This document shows, piece by piece, positions 8,671-17,249 of a DNA stretch of 64,000 nucleotides. Positions within the stretch are counted from its first letter, which is position 1, and every line of letters begins with the position of its first letter. Made by a program: the position numbers and the translations under genes. Location: contig NZ_JAFFID010000001.1 of assembly GCF_017355955.1 (NCBI RefSeq), forward strand, positions 2,728,001-2,792,000, written 5' to 3'. The notes under the pieces are model-generated. The model saw only the letters and a list, made by a program, of their open reading frames with translations. It did not search any database and had not been told where the DNA came from. The stretch is from Sabulibacter ruber. GTDB taxonomy: Bacteria; Bacteroidota; Bacteroidia; Cytophagales; Hymenobacteraceae.

Positions 8671-9674
8671 TATGCGTGTCTTCCTAAGTTAAAAGGAGTG
8701 TCTTTCAAATCTTCTTCGGTAGAGCCCGGTAAGTTAGGCACCACCGGCACGTTCAACACCGGCAACTCGTAGTGGTTGGTAGAAATTACCGAGCCACGGT
8801 CAATCTTGCGAGGGCCTTCAATGGTCCAGTCGTTCGGGTCTTTGTGGTCAAAGCGGCACTCGTTACAGATGAACTCCTGTACCTCGTTGTACTGGTCTTT
8901 GCGGGCCGTAACGCGTAGCACGTCATTCCCCCGCATCCACAGCACGGTTTTACCAGAACACTTCGGACAATCGCGGTGCGCGTCTACCGGTTTGGTGAAC
9001 CACACGCGGTTTTTGAAGCGGAACGTCTTGTCAGTCAAAGCACCTACCGGGCACACGTCAATCACGTTTCCGGAGAAATCGTTGTCAATCACGTTTTCAA
9101 TGTAGGTTCCAATCTCGGCGGCATCGCCCCGGCCCAACACACCGTGCACGCGCTTATCAGTGATCTGGTTGGCGGTGTACACGCAGCGGTAGCACAGGAT
9201 ACAGCGCGTCATGTGCAGCTGCACCAATGGTCCGATGTCGATTTTATCAAAGGTGCGGCGCTCTTCTTCGTAACGGGTGCCGGAAGTACCGTGCTCGTAG
9301 GCGAAGTTCTGCAGGTCGCACTCCCCAGCCTGGTCGCAGATAGGGCAATCCAGGGGGTGATTGATCAACAGCATCTCCACTACGCCTTTGCGGGCAGCCA
9401 GTACATCTGGGTTCGTGGTGTTTTCCACCACCATACCGTCCTGTACCGGAGTCACGCAACTGGCCACCAACTTAGGCATTGGTCGAGGATCTTTGGCTGA
9501 GCCAGCCGCCACTTTCACCAGGCACGCGCGGCATTTACCACCGCTTCCTTTTAAAGGAGTATAGTAGCACATGGCTGGGGGCACCACCTCACCGCCGATT
9601 TTACGGGCTGCGTTGAGGATGGTAGTTCCTTCCTCTACCTCCACCTCTATGCCATCAAAAGTAATCTTTACCAT
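8670..9674 (-). CDS. nuoG: Short NuoG-like iron-sulfur subunit of complex I
   Basis: This is the electron-relay subunit of the peripheral arm. All N-terminal cluster ligands are present: the 2Fe-2S set C36, C48, C51, C73; the His-Cys set H106, C110, C113, C119; and the 4Fe-4S set C158, C161, C164, C208. Two more CxxC pairs follow (236/239 and 270/273). The chain ends at 334 residues, so most of the molybdopterin-oxidoreductase-like domain of longer NuoG proteins (usually 700-900) is absent. The stop overlaps the nuoH ATG, so this looks like a settled short form rather than a fresh truncation. Cytophagales relatives commonly have a short form; that is recalled, not checked. Confidence 0.93.
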   Translation of the reverse strand: MVKITFDGIEVEVEEGTTILNAARKIGGEVVPPAMCYYTPLKGSGGKCRACLVKVAAGSAKDPRPMPKLVASCVTPVQDGMVVENTTNPDVLAARKGVVEMLLINHPLDCPICDQAGECDLQNFAYEHGTSGTRYEEERRTFDKIDIGPLVQLHMTRCILCYRCVYTANQITDKRVHGVLGRGDAAEIGTYIENVIDNDFSGNVIDVCPVGALTDKTFRFKNRVWFTKPVDAHRDCPKCSGKTVLWMRGNDVLRVTARKDQYNEVQEFICNECRFDHKDPNDWTIEGPRKIDRGSVISTNHYELPVLNVPVVPNLPGSTEEDLKDTPFNLGRHA

Positions 9675-10036
9675 GTTTTGTTTATTGTTGATTGCTGATT
9701 GTTACTTGTTGTGAACATTCAGCAAATGGCTATTTAGTTGTATTTCTGTTTAGAGTCTCTTTTCAGGAAAACTGCCTCTAAACAGCACTTTACTTACTTC
9801 TAGTCAGAACCAGCTTCACGCATTTCGTCCCCCTTTGAAGGGGGTAGGGGGATGATATCTCGTGCTGACATTTGCATTTCCGAGCATCAATTCCCTTTCG
9901 CGTTTAAAGTGAGTTATCGGTTCTTCTAACCTCTTTGTCATCCCCCTACCCCCTCAAAGGGGGACTTATCAGGAATGCTTACTTTAGATTGTGTTTCAGG
10001 CCCGTTTTTTATAAAACCGGCCTAAAACGGAAATCC
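9675..10036. repeat. Repeat-filled gap between nuoF and nuoG
   Basis: This 362-base gap holds no gene. It contains two palindromes of the GTTTTC/GAAAAC family (9746-9785 and 9993-10028) and an inverted repeat pair (9827-9855 and 9938-9965). The pair's arms match apart from one extra base, and each arm has its own CCCCCTTTGA(A)GGGGG palindrome. The pair is REPIN-like. No promoter box was found ahead of nuoG, so the nuo transcript probably reads through it. Confidence 0.7.
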
Positions 10037-11380
10037 TTATGCTAATACAGATTCAGCTTTGTTGAACACCGCACCTGGAGCTGTAGCAGCCTGCGGGTGT
10101 TTCACGTGCCATTCAAACTCCTCGCGGAAGTGACGAACGGCGGCGGCAACCGGCCAGGCAGCGGCATCACCCAACGGGCAGATGGTGTTTCCTTCAATCT
10201 GCTTGGCAACACTCACCAACAGGTCAATGTCGTGCATGTGGCCGTGACCGTACTCAATGCGGTGCAGGACTTTCTCCATCCAACCAGTTCCTTCACGGCA
10301 CGGGCTGCACTGTCCGCAAGACTCGTGGTGATAGAAGCGGGCCAAGGTCCAGGTGTGGCGCACGATACAGGTATGGTCATCCATCACGAAGAACCCACCG
10401 GAGCCCAGCATGGTACCCGTGGCAAAACCTCCGTCAGACAGCGACTCATAGGTCATCAATCTGTCTTCGCCTGCAGCCGTTTTCAGAATTAATTCTTTGG
10501 GCAGGATTGGAACGGAAGAACCTCCGGCAATCACCGCTTTCATGTCGCGGCCTTTCCAGATACCGCCGCAGTACTCGTCTGAGTAGATAAATTCCTCTAC
10601 CGGAACGCCCAACTCAATCTCGTACACACCTGGTTTGTTGATGTTACCACCCGCAGAGATCAGCTTGGTACCCGCACTACGGCCTACCCCAAACTTGGCG
10701 TATTCTGCTCCGGTGTTGGTCACAATCCACGGCACCGTAGCAATAGACTCCACGTTGTTCACCACAGTTGGGCAACCGTAAAGCCCCCAAACCGCTGGGA
10801 ACGGAGGCTTGTTACGTGGATTACCGCGCTTGCCTTCCAGAGACTCTAACAGCGCCGTTTCCTCGCCACAGATGTACGCGCCACCGCCTGGGTGTACGTG
10901 CAAGTCTAAGGAGTAACCGCTGCCCAGGATATTCTCGCCCAGGAAACCGTTGGCGTACGCCTCGGCAATGGCTTTCTCCAGAATGCGCAGCACGTACAAC
11001 AATTCTCCACGGATGTAGATATAGGAAGTGCGGCAGCCCAAAGCGTAGCTGGAGGTAATCATGCCCTCAATTAAGAGGTGCGGCAGTTTCTCCATCAGGT
11101 ACCGATCTTTGAAAGTACCCGGCTCTGATTCGTCGGCGTTGCACACCAGGTAACGTGGCTTGCCTTCTGGCTTGGCCAGGAAGCTCCACTTCATACCGGT
11201 AGGGAAACCGGCACCACCCCGGCCTCTTAAGCCAGAAGCTTTCACCTCTTCCACCACTTCCTCAGGGGTCATGGTTTTGAGGGCTTTCTCTACTGAGGCG
11301 TACCCGCCGTGCTTGCGATACACGTCAAAGGACTGAATGCCTTCAACGTTGATATGTTCAGTTAATAATTTTCTTCCCAT
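10037..11380 (-). CDS. nuoF: NADH-quinone oxidoreductase subunit F
   Basis: This subunit binds NADH and FMN and holds the N3 4Fe-4S cluster, so it is the entry point for electrons. Landmarks: the glycine-rich GLRGRGGAGFPTG loop (about residues 50-62), CNADESEPGTFKDR for FMN binding, ICGEETALLESLEG, and the cluster ligands ESCGQCSPCREGT with the distal cysteine in NTICPLGDA. At 447 residues it has normal length. It overlaps the end of nuoE by 19 bases. Confidence 0.97.
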   Translation of the reverse strand: MGRKLLTEHINVEGIQSFDVYRKHGGYASVEKALKTMTPEEVVEEVKASGLRGRGGAGFPTGMKWSFLAKPEGKPRYLVCNADESEPGTFKDRYLMEKLPHLLIEGMITSSYALGCRTSYIYIRGELLYVLRILEKAIAEAYANGFLGENILGSGYSLDLHVHPGGGAYICGEETALLESLEGKRGNPRNKPPFPAVWGLYGCPTVVNNVESIATVPWIVTNTGAEYAKFGVGRSAGTKLISAGGNINKPGVYEIELGVPVEEFIYSDEYCGGIWKGRDMKAVIAGGSSVPILPKELILKTAAGEDRLMTYESLSDGGFATGTMLGSGGFFVMDDHTCIVRHTWTLARFYHHESCGQCSPCREGTGWMEKVLHRIEYGHGHMHDIDLLVSVAKQIEGNTICPLGDAAAWPVAAAVRHFREEFEWHVKHPQAATAPGAVFNKAESVLA

Positions 11381-11901
11381 GGTTTCCTTACAGTTAAGGC
11401 TTTCAGCTCTTCCAGCATCTGGTCAGCGCTGGCGGGGTCTAGGTTCTCGTAGAATTTCTCGCGTACCTGCAACATTGGGCCAGTTCCGCAAGAGGCTAAG
11501 CATTCCACGGTTTTCAGGGTGAAGTTGCCATCGGCAGAGGTCTCGCCCACTTTGCAGCCCAGGCGGTTCTCCAGGTGCTCAATCAGTTGGTCTGAGCCAC
11601 GCAGCATGCAAGGACCGGTGCGGCATACTTCCAACACGTGCTTGCCTACCGGCTTCAGGTTGAACATGGTGTAGAAGGTGGCTACCTCGTACACTTCAAT
11701 GGGCAGGATATTCAGGATTTCGGCCACTTTGTCCATTACCTCGGGGCTCACCCATCCGCCAAACTCCGCTTGCGCGATGTGCAGGATAGGCAGGATGGCA
11801 GATTTCTGCCGTCCTTCTGGGTAATGCGAAATGTAGCGCCGGATTTCGGCCATGGCCCCTTCCGAGAACTGTACTTCTTTTTTTTCTACTGTTTGATCCA
11901 T
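11362..11901 (-). CDS. nuoE: NADH-quinone oxidoreductase subunit E
   Basis: This is the thioredoxin-fold 2Fe-2S subunit (cluster N1a) that partners NuoF. The ligands are visible as C-x4-C in CRTGPC and C-x3-C in CLASC. The block VYEVATFYTMFNLKPVG is typical. At 179 residues it has normal length. Its end overlaps the start of nuoF by 19 bases, consistent with coupled translation of the two. Confidence 0.96.
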   Translation of the reverse strand: MDQTVEKKEVQFSEGAMAEIRRYISHYPEGRQKSAILPILHIAQAEFGGWVSPEVMDKVAEILNILPIEVYEVATFYTMFNLKPVGKHVLEVCRTGPCMLRGSDQLIEHLENRLGCKVGETSADGNFTLKTVECLASCGTGPMLQVREKFYENLDPASADQMLEELKALTVRKPWEENY

Positions 11902-11974
11902 TTGGTCAATGGCAGGTATAAAAGCTGCCTTGCGGCAGGCTTGGGAAAAATCGTTTCTTATTTACAGGAGTTAC

Positions 11975-13189
11975 TTAGGCGTCCAGTTCCCCGGCAATCA
12001 CGTTCATGGAAGACAGCGTCACGATGGCATCAGACAACTGTGAACCCACTACCATCTCCGGATAAGCCTGGTAATAGATGAAGCAAGGTCTTCTGAAGTG
12101 CAGACGGTACGGCGTGCGGCCTCCGTCAGACACCAGGTAGAAGCCCAGCTCGCCGTTTCCGCCCTCTACCGAGTGGTACACTTCACCGGCCGGAGCATCA
12201 ATCTCACCCATCACAATCTTGAAGTGGTAGATCAAGGCTTCCATGTTGCGGTACACCTCTTGCTTTGGCGGCAGGTAGAACTCAGGGGCATCGGCGTGGA
12301 ACGGACCTTCGGGCAGGTTATCAATGGCCTGCTGAATGATGCGTAAGCTTTGCCAGATCTCCTCGTTGCGTACCATGAAGCGGTCGTAGGTGTCGCCCTT
12401 GGTGCCTACCGGAATCTCGAAATCAAAATCCTGGTAAGAAGAGTAAGGGTTCATAACGCGCACGTCATAGTCTACGCCAGCAGCCCGCAAGTTAGGGCCG
12501 GTGAAACCGTAGTTCAAGGCACGCTCTGCGGTGATAGGGCCAACGCCTTCCACGCGGTCAATGAAGATGCGGTTGCGGTTGAACATGGTCTCAAACTCCT
12601 GCATTACTTTAGGGAAGTCACGCAGGAAGTCTTTGATTTTCTGGATGGCCGAAGGAGACAGATCACGCTCCATACCGCCTACTCTACCCATGTTGGTAGT
12701 TAAGCGGGCACCGCAGATCTCTTCGTAAATATCGTAGATTTTCTCGCGTTCCTGGAAAACGTACAAGAAACCAGAGAAGGCTCCGGTATCCACACCCAGG
12801 ATGGAGTTACAAATCAGGTGGTCGGCAATACGGGCCAGTTCCATCACAATTACTCTGATGTATTCGGCACGCTTGGGAACCGTCACGCCCAGCAGTTTCT
12901 CCACTGTCATCCACCAGCCCATGTTGTTGATGGGCGAGGAGCAGTAGTTCATGCGGTCTGTGAGCGGGGTGATCTGGTAGAAGTTACGGCGCTCCGCAAT
13001 TTTCTCGAAGGCGCGGTGGATATACCCAATGGTGGGCACGCCCGATACGATCTTCTCGCCATCCATTTGCAGGATGTTCTGGAAGATACCGTGCGTGGCG
13101 GGGTGCGTGGGACCTAAGTTCAGGGTGGTTAACTCCTGAATGAAGGTATCCGTGGTATTTATCTCAGTGGTTTGTTTGGCTAACTCCAT
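11975..13189 (-). CDS. nuoD: NADH-quinone oxidoreductase subunit D
   Basis: This is the 49-kDa-type subunit, which lines the quinone site together with NuoB. It shows LNLGPTHPATHG near the N terminus, then NMGWWMTVEKLLG and RVEGVGPIT, and ends in DAIVTLSSMNVIAGELDA, the usual NuoD C terminus. The ATG at 13189 (MELAKQTTEI) gives 404 residues; the frame is open further upstream, but that stretch is basic and unlike the family. It is a separate gene from nuoC here, not the nuoCD fusion of enterobacteria. Confidence 0.96.
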   Translation of the reverse strand: MELAKQTTEINTTDTFIQELTTLNLGPTHPATHGIFQNILQMDGEKIVSGVPTIGYIHRAFEKIAERRNFYQITPLTDRMNYCSSPINNMGWWMTVEKLLGVTVPKRAEYIRVIVMELARIADHLICNSILGVDTGAFSGFLYVFQEREKIYDIYEEICGARLTTNMGRVGGMERDLSPSAIQKIKDFLRDFPKVMQEFETMFNRNRIFIDRVEGVGPITAERALNYGFTGPNLRAAGVDYDVRVMNPYSSYQDFDFEIPVGTKGDTYDRFMVRNEEIWQSLRIIQQAIDNLPEGPFHADAPEFYLPPKQEVYRNMEALIYHFKIVMGEIDAPAGEVYHSVEGGNGELGFYLVSDGGRTPYRLHFRRPCFIYYQAYPEMVVGSQLSDAIVTLSSMNVIAGELDA

Positions 13190-13261
13190 CTTGGCGCTTA
13201 AAAGTAAGCAGAAACGCCGGCGGCCTTGCCTGTAAAGCAAAGCCGTTGGCGTTTCCCGTGT

Positions 13262-13768
13262 TTATCTTCCGAAGAAGGTATTGATCTTGTCTTCGCGGGT
13301 CTGGTCTTCCAGCGGGAACTCCTTGCGCATTGGGAACGCTTCCATCTCCTCCACATTAAGGATGCGGATAAGGTTAGGATGGCCTTCAAAGCGGATGCCG
13401 TAGAAGTCCCAGGTCTCACGTTCCATCCAGTTGGCTGTAGCGTACAGGTTGGTGGCCGTTGGCACTACGGCATCGTCTTCGGGGAAGAAGATTTTAATGC
13501 GTAGCCTGATGTTGTTCACCAGACTGTGTACGTGGTAAATCACCCCTAATTCCTGGCCTTTGTTGTCTGGGTAATGAATCCCGCACATGGTGGTCAGGAA
13601 CTGCATCTGCAGCACCTCATCGTCATAGAGGGCTTGCAGCATGGGAATAATGTTTTCCCGGGTGGTGGTAACGGTGACAAGCCCGTAAGGCTCCTGGATG
13701 TCGAACACCTGGTCGCCAAACTTCTCCTGAAGTCGTTGGATCAGCAGTTCGTTCGTGATTTCGGCCAT
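13262..13768 (-). CDS. nuoC: NADH-quinone oxidoreductase subunit C
   Basis: This is the 30-kDa-type peripheral subunit, which has no cofactor and packs against NuoD. The signature ERETWDFYGIRFEGHPNLIRIL lies near residues 124-145, and the chain ends RKEFPLEDQTREDK. At 168 residues it is a stand-alone NuoC. It begins 3 bases after the nuoB stop, so the two are tightly coupled. Confidence 0.96.
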   Translation of the reverse strand: MAEITNELLIQRLQEKFGDQVFDIQEPYGLVTVTTTRENIIPMLQALYDDEVLQMQFLTTMCGIHYPDNKGQELGVIYHVHSLVNNIRLRIKIFFPEDDAVVPTATNLYATANWMERETWDFYGIRFEGHPNLIRILNVEEMEAFPMRKEFPLEDQTREDKINTFFGR

Positions 13769-13771
13769 GCC

Positions 13772-14326
13772 TTATTTAATGTTGTAAGAAGCTAATAGTT
13801 CCTGATACTCCGGTGAGTTCCGGCGACGCAGTGATTCGTTTTCGGCCAGGTCCTGGATGCGCATCAAGCCTTGCAGAATCTGCTCTGGGCGGGGCGGGCA
13901 ACCGGGCACGTACACGTCTACCGGCACTACGCGGTCAATACCCTGCAGCACGCTATAAGAGTCAAAGATACCGCCGCTGGTAGCGCAGGCACCCACGGCC
14001 ATTACCCAACGCGGCTCGGCCATCTGCTCGTACACCTGTTTTACTACCGGACCCATTTTCTTGGCAATGGTACCCATCACCATCAGCAGATCGGCCTGGC
14101 GGGGCGAGAAGCTGGGGCGCTCAGACCCGAAGCGGGAGATGTCATAGTGCGCACCCATGGTGGCCATGTACTCAATACCGCAGCAAGAGGTGGCAAACGG
14201 CAACGGCCACAAGGAGTGCTTGCGGGCCAGACCTACTACTTTCTCAAAAGAAGTGGCAAAAAAGCCAGCACCTTCCATGCCCTCAGGGGCCTCCACCAGT
14301 TGAATATCGCTTTTGTTATCGCTCAT
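13772..14326 (-). CDS. nuoB: NADH-quinone oxidoreductase subunit B
   Basis: This subunit holds cluster N2, the last iron-sulfur centre before quinone. Ligand motifs are present: the tandem cysteines in FATSCCGIEYMA, the cysteine in GACATSGG and the one in YVPGCPPRPEQIL. The ATG at 14326 (MSDNKSDIQ) gives 184 residues. An upstream extension to 14383 would run through a decayed palindrome copy and adds a non-conserved tail, so it was not used. Only 3 bases separate it from nuoC. Confidence 0.95.
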   Translation of the reverse strand: MSDNKSDIQLVEAPEGMEGAGFFATSFEKVVGLARKHSLWPLPFATSCCGIEYMATMGAHYDISRFGSERPSFSPRQADLLMVMGTIAKKMGPVVKQVYEQMAEPRWVMAVGACATSGGIFDSYSVLQGIDRVVPVDVYVPGCPPRPEQILQGLMRIQDLAENESLRRRNSPEYQELLASYNIK

Positions 14327-14428
14327 GTTGGTTTTCGCTTTGTTTTCAGAAAAACAGGCCAGAATCAGCCTCTTCCTGAACACATTACCGCTTGTAAAAG
14401 TTTGCCGTTTTGGCGGCGAAGTACAATT

Positions 14429-14812
14429 CTACTCCCACTTAAGAACCCCTTTCCGGATCACGTAGTAGAACCCGGTCAAAAGTAGTCCCATGAAGAGCAG
14501 CATCCAGATAAAGCCATCTATGCCCAGGGCCCGGAAGTTCACCGCCCAAGGGTACAGGAAGATCACTTCCACGTCAAACAACACAAACAGAATGGCAATC
14601 AGGAAATACTTGATGGAGATGGGGGTACGGGCATCGCCTTTCGACTCAATACCGCACTCCCAGGAGGCGTTTTTCACCTGGCTTTTGCGTTTGGGGCCAA
14701 TAAGGTGGGTCACCACCATAGAGAACACCACAAAACCCAAGGCCGCCGCAAACTGAATCACAATAGGCAGATAATCTCCCGGTAAATATTGTGCAGGGGC
14801 AGTTGTTTCCAT
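14429..14812 (-). CDS. nuoA: NADH-quinone oxidoreductase subunit A
   Basis: This is a small three-helix membrane subunit of complex I and the first gene of the operon. The family block ASWECGIESKGDAR, with the conserved cysteine and the acidic loop that contacts NuoH, lies near residues 48-61, followed by KYFLIAILFVLFDVEVIFLYPWA. At 127 residues it has normal length. A good promoter match lies 20-50 bases upstream. Confidence 0.96.
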   Translation of the reverse strand: METTAPAQYLPGDYLPIVIQFAAALGFVVFSMVVTHLIGPKRKSQVKNASWECGIESKGDARTPISIKYFLIAILFVLFDVEVIFLYPWAVNFRALGIDGFIWMLLFMGLLLTGFYYVIRKGVLKWE

Positions 14813-14831
14813 AGAATAAAGAAATTTGGAA

Positions 14832-14862
14832 CAAAATTAGGCAACTCTACCTAACATTCAAA
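14832..14862 (-). promoter_or_regulatory. Promoter of the nuo operon
   Basis: On the minus strand TTTG (14859-14862) is followed by 19 bases and then TAATTTTG (14832-14839). That matches the Bacteroidota sigma consensus TTTG-N19-TAnnTTTG in both boxes and in spacing. The start of transcription would fall near 14825, giving a leader of roughly 12-15 bases before the nuoA ATG. Confidence 0.75.
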
Positions 14863-15165
14863 TTAAAAAGCAGTTTGGACTATACTTTGCTTTTCCTTTA
14901 GTATCAAACGAACATCCGTTCTGATTATTTTATAAAATCAATCAATTGCAATCGATGGAAATTAAATATTTGAGAAAATATTAGGCTTTCTTGTAATAAT
15001 TTATAACATTTAATCACTAATACACATGAGTAGTGAAATTACACTCATTCAAGCGGACAGTTGTTCCCTCCGGCTTTCCCTTTGAAAAAAAGGTATTTAG
15101 TAAGTTTTCTTCTCTTTGATAAAAGCCCTGCTATTTTAGCTGGGCTTTTTCCATTTGGGCACCTG
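14863..15165. other. A/T-rich gap between divergent genes, with one hairpin
   Basis: No gene is supported between the nuo promoter and the promoter of the next plus-strand gene. The stretch is A/T-rich with no strong palindrome until 15121-15149, where an 8-bp stem (AAAAGCCC / GGGCTTTT) runs into a T-tract on the plus strand. This is terminator-shaped with no gene in front of it, so a short untranslated RNA is possible but unsupported by a clear promoter. Confidence 0.4.
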
Positions 15166-15196
15166 GTTGCAAAACCCTGTTTCAGGGCTACCTTTG
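15166..15196 (+). promoter_or_regulatory. Promoter of the 15274 gene
   Basis: GTTG (15166-15169) is followed by 19 bases and TACCTTTG (15189-15196), a full -7 match with a near-consensus -33. The predicted start is about 70 bases upstream of the ATG at 15274. Confidence 0.6.
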
Positions 15197-15273
15197 CACC
15201 CTTCCGGAACTTAATGGCCTGCTATTTGCATTGGGCTATGATGACCATCAAAGACACTCAGTTTTAGTTTAGA

Positions 15274-15825
15274 ATGAAACCCAACTATCTTTTTGCGCTT
15301 CTGCTGCCGCTCATGTTCTTACTGGCCTTTGCCCCAAAGTTGAAGAAAGTGACGGTAGCCAAGAACGTGACGCTTTCTATACCGCAGAATTTTGAAGTGA
15401 TGCCCGATGACGGAATCGCCCGCGAGTACCCCGCTGCCCGTAAACCGTTGGGCGTGTTCACCAGCCCAGACGGAAACGTGGACATCAGCGTGAACCAGCG
15501 CCCCAGCACCTTCCCCACCAATGACATCACCATGCTGCTGCCGTTCTACAAGGCGTCTATCCAGCGGATGTTCACCGAGGTGCAGTTCCTGCGTGAGGAA
15601 AAGCAGACCATCAACGGCCGCGATTTCCTGGTGTATGAGTTTGTCTCCACCGTGCGCGATGAGCGCCGCAACAGCAACATGGCACCCGTGCGCAAGTACA
15701 CGCTCATTCAGTACACGTTCCTGAAAGACCAAATGCTTATCTTCAGCTTCAACGCGCCGGTGCAACTGCAGAAAGACTGGCAGGAAACTGCCCGCGTCGT
15801 GATGGCCAGCGCCACCGTGAAATAA
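15274..15825 (+). CDS. Secreted or membrane-anchored protein of unknown function
   Basis: This 183-residue protein begins with two lysine/asparagine-rich residues and a hydrophobic stretch (LFALLLPLMFLLAF, residues 6-19), a signal peptide or N-terminal anchor. The rest is a small alpha/beta domain. The order (SIPQNFEVMPDD, VDISVNQRPSTF, a central helix, then YEFVSTVRDERR and LIQYTFLKDQMLIFSFNAP) recalls the DcrB/PsbP-like fold, where a short amphipathic sheet packs on helices. That is a shape-based guess; no catalytic motif is visible. It stands alone behind its own promoter and is followed by a perfect palindrome at 15853-15888. Confidence 0.7.
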   Translation: MKPNYLFALLLPLMFLLAFAPKLKKVTVAKNVTLSIPQNFEVMPDDGIAREYPAARKPLGVFTSPDGNVDISVNQRPSTFPTNDITMLLPFYKASIQRMFTEVQFLREEKQTINGRDFLVYEFVSTVRDERRNSNMAPVRKYTLIQYTFLKDQMLIFSFNAPVQLQKDWQETARVVMASATVK

Positions 15826-15852
15826 CTTTTTTATTAGATTGAGATTGCCTTT

Positions 15853-15888
15853 GTTTCGGGCCTGTTTTCCAGAAAACAGGCCCGAAAC
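15853..15888. repeat. Perfect palindrome of the GTTTTC/GAAAAC family
   Basis: Two 17-base arms are fully complementary around a 2-base centre: outer GTTTC, variable GGGCC, inner TGTTTTC. It lies 27 bases past the stop of the secreted-protein gene and may work as its terminator, although the following T-run is short. Confidence 0.7.
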
Positions 15889-15957
15889 CTTTTCTACCCA
15901 ACCACAGAATAAAGACGGCAGTAAACAATTGTCGGCCTTTTCTTTTAACTTCATCCT

Positions 15958-16404
15958 GTGCTAAGCATCCATTCAGACGAACATTTCATGCGCGAGGCCT
16001 ACAAGCAAGCGCTTTACGCCCTCGAAGAAGGCGAAATTCCCATTGGCGCCGTAGTGGTGTGCCAGAACAAAATCATTGCGCGCGCCTATAACCAGACCGA
16101 GAAACTGAACGACGTGACGGCCCATGCCGAAATGCTCGCCTTCACCGCCGCCGCCAACCACCTAGGCAACAAATACCTGCACGACTGCACCCTGTACGTA
16201 ACCGTGGAGCCCTGCGTGATGTGCGCCGGCGCCAGCTACTGGAGCCAACTGAAACGCATTGTCTACGCCACCGCAGACGAGAAACGCGGCTACCGCCGAA
16301 CTGGTGTGAACCTATTGCATCCCAAGACCGAGCTGGTGACCGGCATCATGGCCCATGAGTGCGCGCAATTGATGACCGAGTTTTTCCGGGCGAAAAGAAT
16401 TTAA
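15958..16404 (+). CDS. tadA: tRNA-specific adenosine-34 deaminase (TadA family)
   Basis: TadA converts adenosine 34 to inosine in tRNA anticodons, using a zinc-activated water. The cytidine-deaminase-fold motifs are complete: H56-A-E58 (HAEM) with the catalytic glutamate, and PCVMCAGA with zinc cysteines 86 and 89. N45 in the AYN segment is the substrate-binding asparagine expected in TadA. At 148 residues the length is normal. The start is a GTG at 15958, because the conserved SDEHFMREA segment precedes the first ATG in frame (15988). A general nucleoside deaminase is the alternative. Confidence 0.88.
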   Translation: MLSIHSDEHFMREAYKQALYALEEGEIPIGAVVVCQNKIIARAYNQTEKLNDVTAHAEMLAFTAAANHLGNKYLHDCTLYVTVEPCVMCAGASYWSQLKRIVYATADEKRGYRRTGVNLLHPKTELVTGIMAHECAQLMTEFFRAKRI

Positions 16405-16407
16405 TCT

Positions 16408-16415
16408 TAACTTTG
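16408..16415 (+). promoter_or_regulatory. -7 box upstream of the superoxide dismutase gene
   Basis: TAACTTTG fully matches the -7 consensus, about 67 bases before the ATG at 16483. No TTG lies at the proper -33 spacing, so the match is partial. Confidence 0.4.
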
Positions 16416-16482
16416 GCGCGTTCCGGGCAGTATGTATGTAGGAACAGCAATTGTATCTTCTAACCTAAAATCGAATAAAACT

Positions 16483-17094
16483 ATGGCATTTGAACTTCCG
16501 CAACTTCCGTATGCGTACGATGCGCTAGAGCCGCACATCGACCGTCAGACCATGGAAATCCACCATACCAAGCACCACCAGGCCTATCTGACCAACCTGA
16601 ACAACGCCATTGCCGGCTCTGAGAAAGAAGGTCAGTCTATTGAGGAGATCCTGCGCGATGCCGCCAAAACTCCGGCTATCCGTAACAACGGCGGCGGGTA
16701 CTACAACCACAACCTGTTCTGGACCATCCTGAGCCCGAACGGCGGCGGAAACCCAACTGGTCCGGTAGCTGAGGCGATTGACAAGGCATTCGGTTCTTAT
16801 GACGCGTTCAAAGAAGAGTTCACCAAAGCTGCTACTACCCGTTTCGGTTCTGGCTGGGCCTGGCTGTGCGCTTTGGAAGGCGGCAACGTAGCCATCTGCT
16901 CTACCCAAAACCAAGACAACCCCTTGATGGAAGGCGTTGACACCTGCGGCGGCGTTCCAATCCTGGGTCTGGACGTATGGGAGCACGCCTATTACCTGAA
17001 ATACCAGAACCGCAGACCAGAGTACATCTCTGCGTTCTTCAACGTCATTAACTGGGATGAAGTAAACCGCCGCTACGCAGAAGCCAACGGTTAA
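16483..17094 (+). CDS. sodA: Superoxide dismutase, Mn-type by sequence
   Basis: This enzyme converts superoxide to hydrogen peroxide and oxygen in the cytoplasm. Metal ligands are in place: the early histidine in [15 protein letters not shown], the second in YYNHNLFW, and the D/H pair in LDVWEHAYY. The glycine-rich GGGYYNH and the glutamine in QNQDNPL follow the Mn-enzyme pattern rather than the Fe pattern, though cambialistic use is possible. The ATG at 16483 ([10 protein letters not shown]) gives 203 residues; an upstream in-frame start adds an unrelated tail. A terminator follows the gene. Confidence 0.92.
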   Translation: MAFELPQLPYAYDALEPHIDRQTMEIHHTKHHQAYLTNLNNAIAGSEKEGQSIEEILRDAAKTPAIRNNGGGYYNHNLFWTILSPNGGGNPTGPVAEAIDKAFGSYDAFKEEFTKAATTRFGSGWAWLCALEGGNVAICSTQNQDNPLMEGVDTCGGVPILGLDVWEHAYYLKYQNRRPEYISAFFNVINWDEVNRRYAEANG

Positions 17095-17119
17095 TACTGT
17101 AAAGATTTCAAATCTGCCG

Positions 17120-17159
17120 AAAGGGTCTCGCTGTTACGAGTGAGGCCCTTTTTCTTTTT
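17120..17159 (+). terminator. Terminator of the superoxide dismutase gene
   Basis: A 10-bp stem (AAAGGGTCTC / GAGGCCCTTT, one G-T pair) closes a 12-base loop and runs into a T-rich tract. It lies 25 bases past the sodA stop. Confidence 0.75.
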
Positions 17160-17249
17160 CCCAGAAGCAGGATTCTCAGGATTTAGATGATTTTCAGGAT
17201 TGCTGGATTGTTGATTGCGAGATTGTTGATTGTTGTACAAATCTTAAAA

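Noticed and set aside
8670-10036. NuoG as a frameshifted pseudogene
   Set aside because: The stop forms a TAATG overlap with nuoH, all cluster ligands are intact and the upstream gap contains only repeats, so a settled short form is simpler.
14327-14383. N-terminal extension of NuoB
   Set aside because: It covers a decayed palindrome copy and is not conserved in the family.
15061-15267. 68-codon frame before the secreted-protein gene
   Set aside because: It crosses a hairpin and the predicted promoter of the next gene, and shows no motif.
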